Part shown: positions 6,891 through 14,092 of the stretch, one piece after another | Layout: the number at the start of each line of letters is the position of its first letter | How positions within the stretch are numbered: position 1 is the first letter of the stretch | Source: Bacteroidota bacterium | GTDB lineage: Bacteria > Bacteroidota > Bacteroidia > J057 | Length of the DNA: 14,732 nt | Direction of reading: 5' to 3' | Assembly (NCBI GenBank): GCA_963169475.1 | Contig: CAUJFT010000237.1 | Span: 1-14,732 of the forward strand | Made by a program: the position numbers and the translations under genes | The notes under the pieces: generated by a model | Databases searched by the model: none | What the model saw: the letters and a program-made list of their open reading frames with translations, nothing else | Told to the model about the DNA's origin: nothing

Positions 6891-8201
6891 TCAAAGTCGG
6901 TCTAATAATCTTTCAAGTGCCATGCCTCTTGACCCTTTGATTAGCACGATTTCTGCCACTTGGAGTGTCTTATCAAGGGCGGGCGGGAGCAACTCGTAGG
7001 ATTCATAATAATGGGCTTCTGTTCCGAATTGGGCGGCAGCATAGCGCATTTCTCTGCCTACCCATAAGGTCAAAACTGGGGAAAACTCCTTTACAAACTG
7101 CCCAATTTCTATATGCTCCTTCTCGCTCTCCTCTCCAAGTTCAAACATATCCCCCAAGATTAGTGCTATTTTTTTATCCGGATTAGACAAAAAAATATTC
7201 CGAATTGCGGCTTTCATGGACGCGGGATTCGCATTATAGGCATCCATCCACAAGATTAGGTTTCCCTTATGAATAATCTGACTTCTGTGGTTCATTGGGA
7301 CATAATCGTAAATACCCTTTTTGATATTTCCAACGGAGATACCAAAAACATGTCCTACTGCAATTGCTGCCACAATATTTTGCGCATTATATTCTCCTGT
7401 AAGTTGAGCCTTGAAGATTTCGGGCTTTTCCCAGAAAACAGAAGAAACAAGAAGCTGCATTTCTGTAAGGGATTGCTTCAAAATAATATAGGAAAAACCG
7501 GCTTTCGCCTTATCATATACAACACATTGCGTAATTCCTTCCGCTACCGAAACCACATTCGTATCTGCGCCGTTGATAAATGCAAATCCATTATGCTCTC
7601 TTATGAAATCAAATAATTGTCCTTTTACCTTTTTTACTCCCTCTATTCCCTTCAGCCTTTCAAGGTGCGCTTTTCCTATATTGGTAATCAGTCCGTGAGT
7701 AGGCTCTGCAATTTCGACAAGCTCCTTAATATCATCAGGTTGATTTGCTCCCATTTCGACAATAGCCATCTCCGTATCTTTCGGAATAGAAAGTAAGGTT
7801 AGCGGCACTCCGATATGATTATTTAAATTTCCCCGCGTAGCACTAATCCTCTTTTCTGTTTTTAGTACGGAAGCAATTAATTCCTTAGTGGTTGTTTTTC
7901 CGTTTGACCCCGTAATTCCTAGTACTGGAATATTCAGGGTTCTACGATAAGCCTTCCCTAAACCTTGAAGGGTATTCAAGGTATTATCCGTCAAAATATA
8001 GCGCGGGTCTCCTTGTTTGACACAACTCGGATTATCTACTACTACGTAAGCGGCTCCTTTATCAAGTGCTTGTGCGGCGTATTGATTTCCATCGAACTTT
8101 TCTCCTTTTAACGCAAAAAAAATCGCCCCGTTAGGAATACTTCTACTATCAGTACTTACTGCTTTTTGTTGTTGAAATAACGCAAGTAAATTTGGAAGCA
8201 T
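6891..8201 (-). CDS. murF: UDP-N-acetylmuramoyl-tripeptide--D-alanyl-D-alanine ligase
   Basis: MurF adds D-Ala-D-Ala to the UDP-MurNAc-tripeptide, the last cytoplasmic step of peptidoglycan precursor synthesis. The 436-residue product is normal length. The N-terminal domain contains STDSRSIPNGAIFFALKG (16-33), the UDP-substrate domain of Mur ligases. The ATP P-loop GSNGKTT is at 98-104, RGNLNNHIGVP at 123-133, VEMGANQPDDI at 148-158, and TNIGKAHLERL at 173-183. The third domain shows GEYNAQN at 269-275, NHRSQ at 304-308, DAYNANP at 320-326, and GDMFELGE at 350-357. DAYNANP and GDMFELG favour MurF over MurE or MurC. The start is the ATG at 8201. The gene stands outside a dcw cluster, with dxs downstream after a 146-nt gap. 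Confidence 0.95.
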   Translation of the reverse strand: MLPNLLALFQQQKAVSTDSRSIPNGAIFFALKGEKFDGNQYAAQALDKGAAYVVVDNPSCVKQGDPRYILTDNTLNTLQGLGKAYRRTLNIPVLGITGSNGKTTTKELIASVLKTEKRISATRGNLNNHIGVPLTLLSIPKDTEMAIVEMGANQPDDIKELVEIAEPTHGLITNIGKAHLERLKGIEGVKKVKGQLFDFIREHNGFAFINGADTNVVSVAEGITQCVVYDKAKAGFSYIILKQSLTEMQLLVSSVFWEKPEIFKAQLTGEYNAQNIVAAIAVGHVFGISVGNIKKGIYDYVPMNHRSQIIHKGNLILWMDAYNANPASMKAAIRNIFLSNPDKKIALILGDMFELGEESEKEHIEIGQFVKEFSPVLTLWVGREMRYAAAQFGTEAHYYESYELLPPALDKTLQVAEIVLIKGSRGMALERLLDRL

Positions 8202-8272
8202 ATTAGTGATAAAATATTAAAAACCTGAAAAAAAATAAAAATGCCTATGTTTTTGTAAAACTAATAGTAAAG

Positions 8273-8309
8273 AAAAGGTTTTCAGCCTTTTGATAGGTGA
8301 AAACCTTTT
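8273..8309 (-). terminator. Intrinsic terminator of the TPR-protein gene
   Basis: AAAAGGTTTTCA (8273-8284) is perfectly complementary to 8298-8309 (12 bp, 13-nt loop). Read on the minus strand it begins about 28 nt after the TPR gene stop, and the 3' arm ends in TTTTCTTTACT. It separates the TPR gene from murF. Confidence 0.65.
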
Positions 8310-8337
8310 TAGCAATTAATCAGCAAAAGACTATTTT

Positions 8338-9576
8338 TTATTTTTGTAAATCCTTTTTTAATTGGTCATACATCATCATTTCCTTTTCCATGCTTTCATC
8401 ATCAATCATCAGATAAGAGGTTATCTGAATCATCTGATTGACCCATTCAATATTTTTGGGTTCGAGCTGCTGAATCTTCTTAATGTATGGGTAAGCAAGT
8501 TTAAAATTTTCAACAATTTGCTTATTTAGTACTTCGTACTCGTCTGTCGTAGCGGATTTGAGTTTTTCATTAATAGCGGCAGCCGTATTTACATAATGCG
8601 CTCCCAAGTTAAGATTCGCATATTTGTTAGAAGGATTTATCTCCAATACTTTTTTATATTCTGCTGTACCCTCTTCATTTTTTCCAGATTTTATCAGCAT
8701 TTCTGCATAGGCAACTCTTACCGTTTCATCTTTTGGATTTTTTTTGAGGCTTTCTTCAAACTTTCCGAGTGCTTGCTGCAAATAAGAGGGGTCTCCTTGA
8801 TAAACCGCAAGTTCTTGCCTGCCTAACCCTGCATCTGTGGGGAATGCTTTTTTCCCTCTTTCCACTGCATCAAGGGCTTTAGCGGTATTTTTTTGTTCGA
8901 GATAAAGGTTAGAGAGGTTAAGGTAGGCGTTTGCCATTGTGCTATCTACGTTAGCGGTTTTTGCCTTATCTTCGTAGATAGTGAGAGATTTTTCCAGACT
9001 TTGGATTGCCCCTGCGACATCGTTCATTCTTAATCCAATATATCCCAATGCCAAAGTAGAGCGGTAATTGTCCGGGTTAATTTCAGACGCTTTAAGCAGG
9101 TATTCTTTTGCCTCTTTTAGTTTCACTTCCATATCCTTATCTCCGTCCTTTACGGCAGAATATATCATAGTTCCCTTGTTGATAAATACTACAAACAAGT
9201 TTTGTTTGATAAACTCAAGACCGGTTGAAAAAGACCCCTTGTCGCCCCCTGCATTAGCGAGGTTATCCACTGCATTTTTATAGGCTTCATAAGTGAGGTT
9301 TTCTATATTAGGATACTTCTCTCCGTGCGCTTTCAAAAGACTTTCGGTTGTCATTATTTTATACAAAGACTGCGTAAGATAATAATATCCTTTCGCTTTA
9401 GATTTGGGTTTTAGCAATTCGGGTTTAGCGAATGCCTCTCTGATTTTATCAATTGCTTCTTCATACCGTCCTTGGTCATAGGCAATCACTCCGGTTGTCA
9501 ATTTAGATTCTTGACCGAAGCCGGAAGCTACTGCAAAAAATACAAAAAATAAAAATACTGATAAAGACTTTTTCAT
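8338..9576 (-). CDS. Secreted or periplasmic tetratricopeptide-repeat protein
   Basis: A 412-residue protein beginning with a clear Sec signal peptide: MKKS, then a hydrophobic run to about residue 18, with likely cleavage near SGFG-QE at 21-22. There is no lipobox cysteine. The mature part is helical TPR-like repeats, seen best at about 25-58 (GVIAYDQGRYEEAIDKI), 152-200 (LLKASEINPDNYRSTLALG), 214-246 (AYLNLSNLYLEQKNTAKAL) and 285-325 (EYKKVLEINPSNKYANLNLG). TPRs mediate protein-protein contacts, and such exported TPR proteins are common and mostly uncharacterised in Bacteroidota. No enzyme domain is visible. A 16-nt palindrome covers the start codon and a strong hairpin follows the stop, so it is probably a single-gene transcript. 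Confidence 0.85.
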   Translation of the reverse strand: MKKSLSVFLFFVFFAVASGFGQESKLTTGVIAYDQGRYEEAIDKIREAFAKPELLKPKSKAKGYYYLTQSLYKIMTTESLLKAHGEKYPNIENLTYEAYKNAVDNLANAGGDKGSFSTGLEFIKQNLFVVFINKGTMIYSAVKDGDKDMEVKLKEAKEYLLKASEINPDNYRSTLALGYIGLRMNDVAGAIQSLEKSLTIYEDKAKTANVDSTMANAYLNLSNLYLEQKNTAKALDAVERGKKAFPTDAGLGRQELAVYQGDPSYLQQALGKFEESLKKNPKDETVRVAYAEMLIKSGKNEEGTAEYKKVLEINPSNKYANLNLGAHYVNTAAAINEKLKSATTDEYEVLNKQIVENFKLAYPYIKKIQQLEPKNIEWVNQMIQITSYLMIDDESMEKEMMMYDQLKKDLQK

Positions 9577-9587
9577 TTTAAAATGAA
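9572..9587. repeat. Perfect 16-nt palindrome over the TPR-gene start codon
   Basis: TTCATTTTAAAATGAA reads the same on both strands and contains the ATG (9576-9574) of the TPR gene. It could be a regulator site or, in RNA, a weak AT hairpin near the initiation region. It may also be chance in AT-rich DNA. Confidence 0.3.
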
Positions 9588-9619
9588 GGAATTAAGATGT
9601 TTAATAGGAATATTTTTTA

Positions 9620-9650
9620 CAAAATTATTAACGAAACAATTTCCGTGAAA
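9620..9650 (-). promoter_or_regulatory. Candidate promoter of the TPR-protein gene
   Basis: The minus strand has TTTC (9650-9647), a 19-nt spacer, then TAATTTTG (9627-9620), a full match to TAnnTTTG with a one-base mismatch in the upstream element. The predicted leader is about 40 nt. Confidence 0.45.
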
Positions 9651-9760
9651 ATTTTATTTCTTTGGAGTTACTTAGAAAACCGCTTGGATATATTTAATGG
9701 GTGAAAAAACGGGCTTTTTACTCTATTTTATTACGATGGGTATTCTTAGATGGTAAGTGA

Positions 9761-10168
9761 TTATTTTATAGAGGACACTCTATCTACAAAGAATTTTGTA
9801 TCTCCCTGCCATGAAAACTTGTAATACCGCTCGCAGTAATGGATTATTACTTTATCGCCCTTGGACATTGCGGCTTCAAGCGCGTGCGCTACATCGTCCT
9901 CTTGAACAGAAAAAGTCCATACAATGCTTTGCTGAGAGCCAAATTCACGCAACAGCAATTCGCCTTCCCATGTCTTAAAAACGTGTCCCTTTTTGCTGAA
10001 CTTTTGGATGACCCCGGTGCGTTCTCCTTCGCTATAGCACCTAAATGTTACAAAGGCACCCAGCCCTATCCCACCCAACAGGATAAAGCTCAAAATGAGT
10101 ATAAACGTTTTTTTTATTTTTTTCCATAAAGGGGATACTGCTTTTTTTTCTTTGTTTGGTAATTCCAT
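9761..10168 (-). CDS. Small membrane-anchored protein of the KTWEG type, function unknown
   Basis: The 135-residue product has a charged cytoplasmic N-terminus (KEKKAVSPLWKKIKK), one membrane helix at about 20-41, then a soluble domain with YSEGERTGVIQKFSKKG (49-65) and FKTWEGELLL (67-76), and a C-terminal half rich in predicted beta strands (IVWTFSV, KVIIHYCERYYKF, DTKFFVDRV). This pattern is a recurrent small protein in Bacteroidota. From memory, homologues are sometimes labelled 6-phosphogluconate dehydrogenase in databases, but there is no nucleotide-binding fold or catalytic motif here to support that name. The real function is unknown to me. It has its own promoter-like site and lies 94 nt downstream of trxB. 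Confidence 0.8.
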   Translation of the reverse strand: MELPNKEKKAVSPLWKKIKKTFILILSFILLGGIGLGAFVTFRCYSEGERTGVIQKFSKKGHVFKTWEGELLLREFGSQQSIVWTFSVQEDDVAHALEAAMSKGDKVIIHYCERYYKFSWQGDTKFFVDRVSSIK

Positions 10169-10222
10169 TTTTTTACTAAAAATTTAATGATTATACCTTT
10201 AAGCCCCCTTCTTGGGAGAACA

Positions 10223-10253
10223 AAAAGATAGTGTATTTACGGAAAGAAACAAA
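10223..10253 (-). promoter_or_regulatory. Candidate promoter of the small membrane protein gene
   Basis: TTTG (10253-10250), a 19-nt spacer and TATCTTTT (10230-10223) on the minus strand match the Bacteroidota consensus except for the last base. It lies in the 94-nt gap after the trxB stop, so the gene can be transcribed independently. Confidence 0.45.
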
Positions 10254-10262
10254 AAGAGTTTA

Positions 10263-11207
10263 TCAATGAAGTCCATTAGCGGCAAGCCATCTTTCTGCAT
10301 CTAAGGCAGCCATACAACCGGTTCCTGCCGCAGTAACTGCCTGCCGATACGTTTTGTCTTGTGCATCTCCCGCTGCAAATACTCCTTCTATGTTAGTGTT
10401 GGTAGTTCCGTTTTTAGTTATCAGATAACCGGTTTCATCCATATCGAGTTGCCCCTTAAAGATTTCTGTATTAGGCTTATGCCCAATCGCTACAAAAAAA
10501 CCGCTTACAGGAATTTCAGACTCTATTTTTGTTTGGGTATTGATTACCCTTATTTTTTCTAATTTCTCTCCGCCCATCAATTCTACGGTTTCTGTAAACC
10601 AATGAATCTTGATATTAGGAGTATTTTTGACTCTTTCTTGCATAAATTTAGAAGCTCTCATTTCATCTCTTCTTACAAGTAGGTGTACTGTAGGGCAAAG
10701 TTTGGCGAGGTAGGTCGCTTCTTCAGCGGCAGTATCTCCGGCACCTACTACAGCAACTTCTTTTCCACGAAAAAAAAACCCATCACAGACGGCACAGGCA
10801 CTGGCACCTCTATTCATAAAAGTTTGTTCGGAGGGAAGTCCTAACCATTTGGCATCGGCACCAGTAGAGATAATTACCGTATCTGCATAAAACACCTTTC
10901 CACTTCCGTCTGTCAGCTTCTTAGGAGTTGAGGATAAATCACAAGCAGTAATCATCTCATACACAATCCGCGTTCCGAAACGTTCTGCTTGTTTGCGGAA
11001 ATGCTCCATCATTTCGGGTCCCATAATCCCCTCCGGATAGCCAGGATAATTTTCTACTTCTGTGGTAATCATTAATTGCCCTCCGGGAAGAATCCCTGCA
11101 AACATAAGGGGGGTTAATCCGGCTCTTGCGGCATAAATTGCGGCAGTATAACCGGAGGGACCGCTCCCGATGATAATTACTTTCTCATGATTTGGCTGCT
11201 GACTCAT
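10263..11207 (-). CDS. trxB: Thioredoxin reductase (NADPH, FAD)
   Basis: The 314-residue flavoprotein transfers electrons from NADPH through FAD and a redox disulfide to thioredoxin in the cytoplasm. The FAD-binding motif GSGPSG is at 14-19, GGQLMITTEVENYPG at 42-56, the active-site pair CAVCDG at 138-143, the NADPH-binding GAGDTAAEE at 155-163, RRDEMRA at 179-185 (the two arginines favour NADPH), and the second FAD motif GVFAAGDAQDKTYRQ at 275-289. All residues expected for activity are present and the length is standard for low-molecular-weight TrxR. The start is the ATG at 11207. No thioredoxin gene is adjacent. The 152-nt gap to the carbamoyltransferase contains a -7 box, so it is likely transcribed on its own. 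Confidence 0.95.
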   Translation of the reverse strand: MSQQPNHEKVIIIGSGPSGYTAAIYAARAGLTPLMFAGILPGGQLMITTEVENYPGYPEGIMGPEMMEHFRKQAERFGTRIVYEMITACDLSSTPKKLTDGSGKVFYADTVIISTGADAKWLGLPSEQTFMNRGASACAVCDGFFFRGKEVAVVGAGDTAAEEATYLAKLCPTVHLLVRRDEMRASKFMQERVKNTPNIKIHWFTETVELMGGEKLEKIRVINTQTKIESEIPVSGFFVAIGHKPNTEIFKGQLDMDETGYLITKNGTTNTNIEGVFAAGDAQDKTYRQAVTAAGTGCMAALDAERWLAANGLH

Positions 11208-11250
11208 CTGTTTATTTTATTATTTTAAACTGTATGTAACTAAACGGCTG

Positions 11251-11258
11251 CAAAATTA
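11251..11258 (-). promoter_or_regulatory. Candidate -7 element for trxB
   Basis: TAATTTTG on the minus strand fits TAnnTTTG and lies 43 nt before the trxB ATG. No clear TTTG occurs 19-21 nt upstream, only a T-rich run. Confidence 0.35.
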
Positions 11259-11340
11259 GTAATTATGACTGAAAAAGGGGGGGATTTTGTTTATTTTAGA
11301 TAAATTATTATAAATCCTACAAAATGGGATTTTTTAAGGG

Positions 11341-11354
11341 GCAGACTAGTCTGC
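11341..11354. repeat. 14-nt perfect palindrome just after the carbamoyltransferase stop
   Basis: GCAGACTAGTCTGC is self-complementary and begins five bases past the stop codon on the minus strand. As RNA it would give at best a short stem with no stable loop, and its downstream flank is A-rich, so it is a poor terminator. It may be a protein-binding site or chance. Confidence 0.3.
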
Positions 11355-11359
11355 TTCTC

Positions 11360-13228
11360 TTAGTCAATACCCTGTAACAATACGTTTTTTTGCTTCTTCC
11401 ATTCGGGTTGTTGGGATTTTAAAAATATAAAGTGATGCAATACAAGTACCTCTATTTCGGTATTCATAAAGCAGTGGTAGGCATCTTCGGGGGTGCATAC
11501 GGGAGGCTCTCCCCTTACGTTAAAACTTGTATTGACCAGCATACTTTCACCCGTTAGTCTTTCAAAAGCCTCTATTAAGCCGTGAAGTAGAGGGTTGGTT
11601 TCCGTGTGTACGGTTTGTACCCGGGCAGAAAAATCGACATGGGTAATAGCGGGAAAAGCCGAGCGCGAAAAGTACAGTTTTTCTAAAAGCGGAAGTTGGG
11701 CGTAGTTGGGGGGAAGCGGGTTTCTTAGAGACTCTTTAAGGGGAAATGTAAAAAGCATATAAGGACTATTCTCTTTCATTTCGAAGTAGCGGTGGGCAGA
11801 AGCAGCGGTTACTACTGGTGCAAACGGGCGAAAACCCTCTCTGTATTTAACACTAAGGTTTAGTTTTTTTTGCATTTCCGGATTGCGAGTATCAGCAAGA
11901 ATGGAACGGTTGCCCAAGGCGCGGGGTCCAAACTCCATTCTTCCTTGAAACCACCCTACAATCTTGCCTTCTGCCAATAATCCTGCAACAATTGCCAATA
12001 GACTTTCCGTACTTTCTGCCTCCGTAAATACTGCTTGATATTGAATTGAGAGGGTACGGATTATTTTATCGGGGAAAGACGGTCCAAGATATGCCCCTTT
12101 CATACCATCAGGGTTTAAAGGAGTACGAGGGTGTTGGAAGTAGATGTGGGTTGCTGCCAACGCCGCTCCCAATGCCCCTCCTGCATCGCCGGAGGCAGGC
12201 TGCACAAAAATATCCTCAAAAAGCCCGGAGGCGGACTGCTTTCCATTCGATACGCAATACAGGGCAACCCCCCCGCAACGGCACAAAAAACGACTGCCTG
12301 TAAGCCTTATGGCTTCTTTTGCCATACGCATTACTATTTTTTCAGTAACCTGCTGAATGGCAAGTGCCAAATCGCAATGCCTTTGTTCGAGTGTGGATTC
12401 CGGTTCACGTACACCCATTCCAAACAATTTTTTCCACAATTGTTCATTCACCATTCGCGTACCTATTGAATAAGAAAAGTACCGAGCATTTATCGTAAAT
12501 GAGCCGTCTTCATTCAGGGAAATGAGTTCCGAGAGGATAAGCTGTTTATATCTTTGGGTTTCTTCTGCTTCTGGGTTTCCATAAGGAGCTAATCCCATGA
12601 GTTTATATTCTCCGGCGTTCACCCTAAAACCAAGAAAATAGGTAAAGGAGGAATACAATAGCCCCAATGAATGCGGATAGTGAAGCGTTTGAAGCACTTT
12701 TATCCCCCCATCTTTCCCATAACTAATAGAGGCAGTATCCCATTCTCCCACTCCGTCTAAGGTAAGAATGATGGCCTCTTTAAAGGGCGAAGGGAAAAAC
12801 GCACTTGCAGCGTGAGAGAGGTGATGTTCAGGAAAAAGTAGGATTGTTTTTTTCTCATCAAAGTTTCCAATTCCGGTTAACGCATCTTTTAGCCTCTTTT
12901 TTAGAAAAATTTTTTCTTTCATCCAGATAGGCATTGCCGTTACAAATTGGGTGAACCCTTTGGGAGCATAAGCATAGTATGTTTCTAAAATACGCTCAAA
13001 TTTCAGGAATGGCTTGTCATAAAATGCAATAGTCTGCACTTCAGCTAAGGTAATACCAGCTTCCTCTAAGCAATAACGGATTGCATTTTCGGGAAAACTC
13101 GCATCATGCTTACGGCGGGTAAATCGCTCTTCTTGGGCAGCCGCAATAATCTCTCCGTCCAGCACTAATGCCGCTGCTGCATCATGATAAAATGCAGATA
13201 TTCCAAGTATGTACATTTTTTTCCTCAT
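11360..13228 (-). CDS. NodU/CmcH-family O-carbamoyltransferase
   Basis: A full-length member (622 residues) of the family that uses carbamoyl phosphate and ATP to carbamoylate hydroxyl groups of sugars, antibiotics or Nod factors through a carbamoyl-adenylate. The N-terminal Kae1-like domain has ILGISAFYHDAAAALV (7-22), AAQEERFTRRKHD (30-42), HLSHAASAFFPS (136-147), TLDGVGEW (156-163) and EYKLMGLAPYG (207-217). The C-terminal YrdC-like domain has GRMEFGPRALGNRSILAD (429-446), KYREGFRPFAPV (461-472) and NTSFNVRGEPP. The nucleotide-site motif usually reading LAGGVALN is RCGGVALY at 317-324, an unusual change. The start may be the ATG at 13228 or, better matching the family, 13216 (MYILGISAF). 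The substrate is unknown, and there are no glycan or natural-product genes next to it. Confidence 0.92.
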   Translation of the reverse strand: MRKKMYILGISAFYHDAAAALVLDGEIIAAAQEERFTRRKHDASFPENAIRYCLEEAGITLAEVQTIAFYDKPFLKFERILETYYAYAPKGFTQFVTAMPIWMKEKIFLKKRLKDALTGIGNFDEKKTILLFPEHHLSHAASAFFPSPFKEAIILTLDGVGEWDTASISYGKDGGIKVLQTLHYPHSLGLLYSSFTYFLGFRVNAGEYKLMGLAPYGNPEAEETQRYKQLILSELISLNEDGSFTINARYFSYSIGTRMVNEQLWKKLFGMGVREPESTLEQRHCDLALAIQQVTEKIVMRMAKEAIRLTGSRFLCRCGGVALYCVSNGKQSASGLFEDIFVQPASGDAGGALGAALAATHIYFQHPRTPLNPDGMKGAYLGPSFPDKIIRTLSIQYQAVFTEAESTESLLAIVAGLLAEGKIVGWFQGRMEFGPRALGNRSILADTRNPEMQKKLNLSVKYREGFRPFAPVVTAASAHRYFEMKENSPYMLFTFPLKESLRNPLPPNYAQLPLLEKLYFSRSAFPAITHVDFSARVQTVHTETNPLLHGLIEAFERLTGESMLVNTSFNVRGEPPVCTPEDAYHCFMNTEIEVLVLHHFIFLKSQQPEWKKQKNVLLQGID

Positions 13229-13601
13229 AAATGATTAGGGTTTTGTCAAAGGCAAGAGTATGAAATAAACAATACTTGTTTTGATAAGTACGATTGAGTA
13301 AAAAAATAATATCATATTTTTCATACAGATACTTGATAATCATCAGCTTTATTCTATTTTATTCCTTTAGTTTTTTACGGATAAGTACTTAATCATAAAT
13401 AGTTATAGACCAATAACGCCTCACACCTGCCCGTATAGTTAGCACCCGAATGCGAAACTGTATAAATACAGAAATCCATGGCTTTACTATTAGTATACTT
13501 GGAGACAAATCCCTTATTTTCTACAAAAATACGCAAAGTATGTAGATATTTGTTAATTTTGCCGCATTCATATCTAATAAAAATATTAAAATTATTATAA
13601 C
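13229..13601. other. Divergent intergenic region between the carbamoyltransferase and the recF operon
   Basis: This 373-nt AT-rich stretch holds the promoters of two oppositely oriented units. On the plus strand a -7-like TAATTTTG occurs at 13554-13561. On the minus strand TACTCTTG, a near match, lies about 25 nt before the carbamoyltransferase start. A small inverted repeat CTGTAT/ATACAG occurs at about 13456-13469. I see no gene or known RNA in it. Confidence 0.5.
13554..13561 (+). promoter_or_regulatory. Candidate -7 element for the membrane protein-recF operon
   Basis: TAATTTTG matches TAnnTTTG and lies 40 nt before the ATG at 13602. No good TTTG is found at the expected upstream distance. 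Confidence 0.35.
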
Positions 13602-14064
13602 ATGTTTATTACACTTACTCAATTTCCTACGTTGTGTTGTTTTTATTGTTGCAATCATGGCGGTAGTGATGTATTTACTGGGATTACTCAATAATAAGAC
13701 ATTCTCTATAAATGACGATAGGCTTGGATTGATTTATACTATTATGATGGATATTCAGTTGCTTATCGGCTTATTTCTTTACTTCAAAAAAGGATACTTT
13801 GGTAGCCTGATGGAGAATGCAGCAGAAGTGATGAAATCTACTCCAACCCGATTTTTTGCGGTGGAACACCTTCTGGCGATGCTTATTGCTGTAGTATTGG
13901 TACATATAGGCAAAGGGAAGGTGAAAAAAAATGCAGAAAGTGGAAAAAAATTCCGTATTGGTTTAATTTTTTATGGGATAGCCTTATTAATAATACTTGC
14001 CATGATTCCTTGGCCTTTTCGTGCAGAAATTGCCCGCCCGTGGTTTCCCGGAATGAGCTTGTAA
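13602..14064 (+). CDS. Small four-helix membrane protein (cytochrome b-like family); apparent frameshift near the start
   Basis: The clear frame gives 135 residues from an ATG at 13657, but this starts inside the first membrane helix. The upstream sequence in the same frame codes for LLHLLNFLRCVVFIVAI with no ATG, GTG or TTG start. An ATG at 13602 is out of frame by one base; removing one T from TTT at 13605-13607 would give MLLHLLNFLRCVV joined to the main frame. That matches the N-terminus usual for a Bacteroidota family often labelled cytochrome B, with a histidine in helix 1, a RFFAVEH motif (here just before helix 3) and a C-terminal IPWPFR. Four helices are predicted: N-terminal, MMDIQLLIGLFLYF, HLLAMLIAVVLVHIG and IGLIFYGIALLIILAMIPW. 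Function is unproven; haem binding is only suggested by the histidines. It lies 28 nt upstream of recF. Confidence 0.7.
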
Positions 14065-14092
14065 GAATATTCTGACGCTTTTGGACACTAAT

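Noticed and set aside
12046..12469. Several overlapping plus-strand frames of 70-112 codons opposite the carbamoyltransferase
   Set aside because: They are shadows of a full-length conserved gene and encode no recognisable protein.
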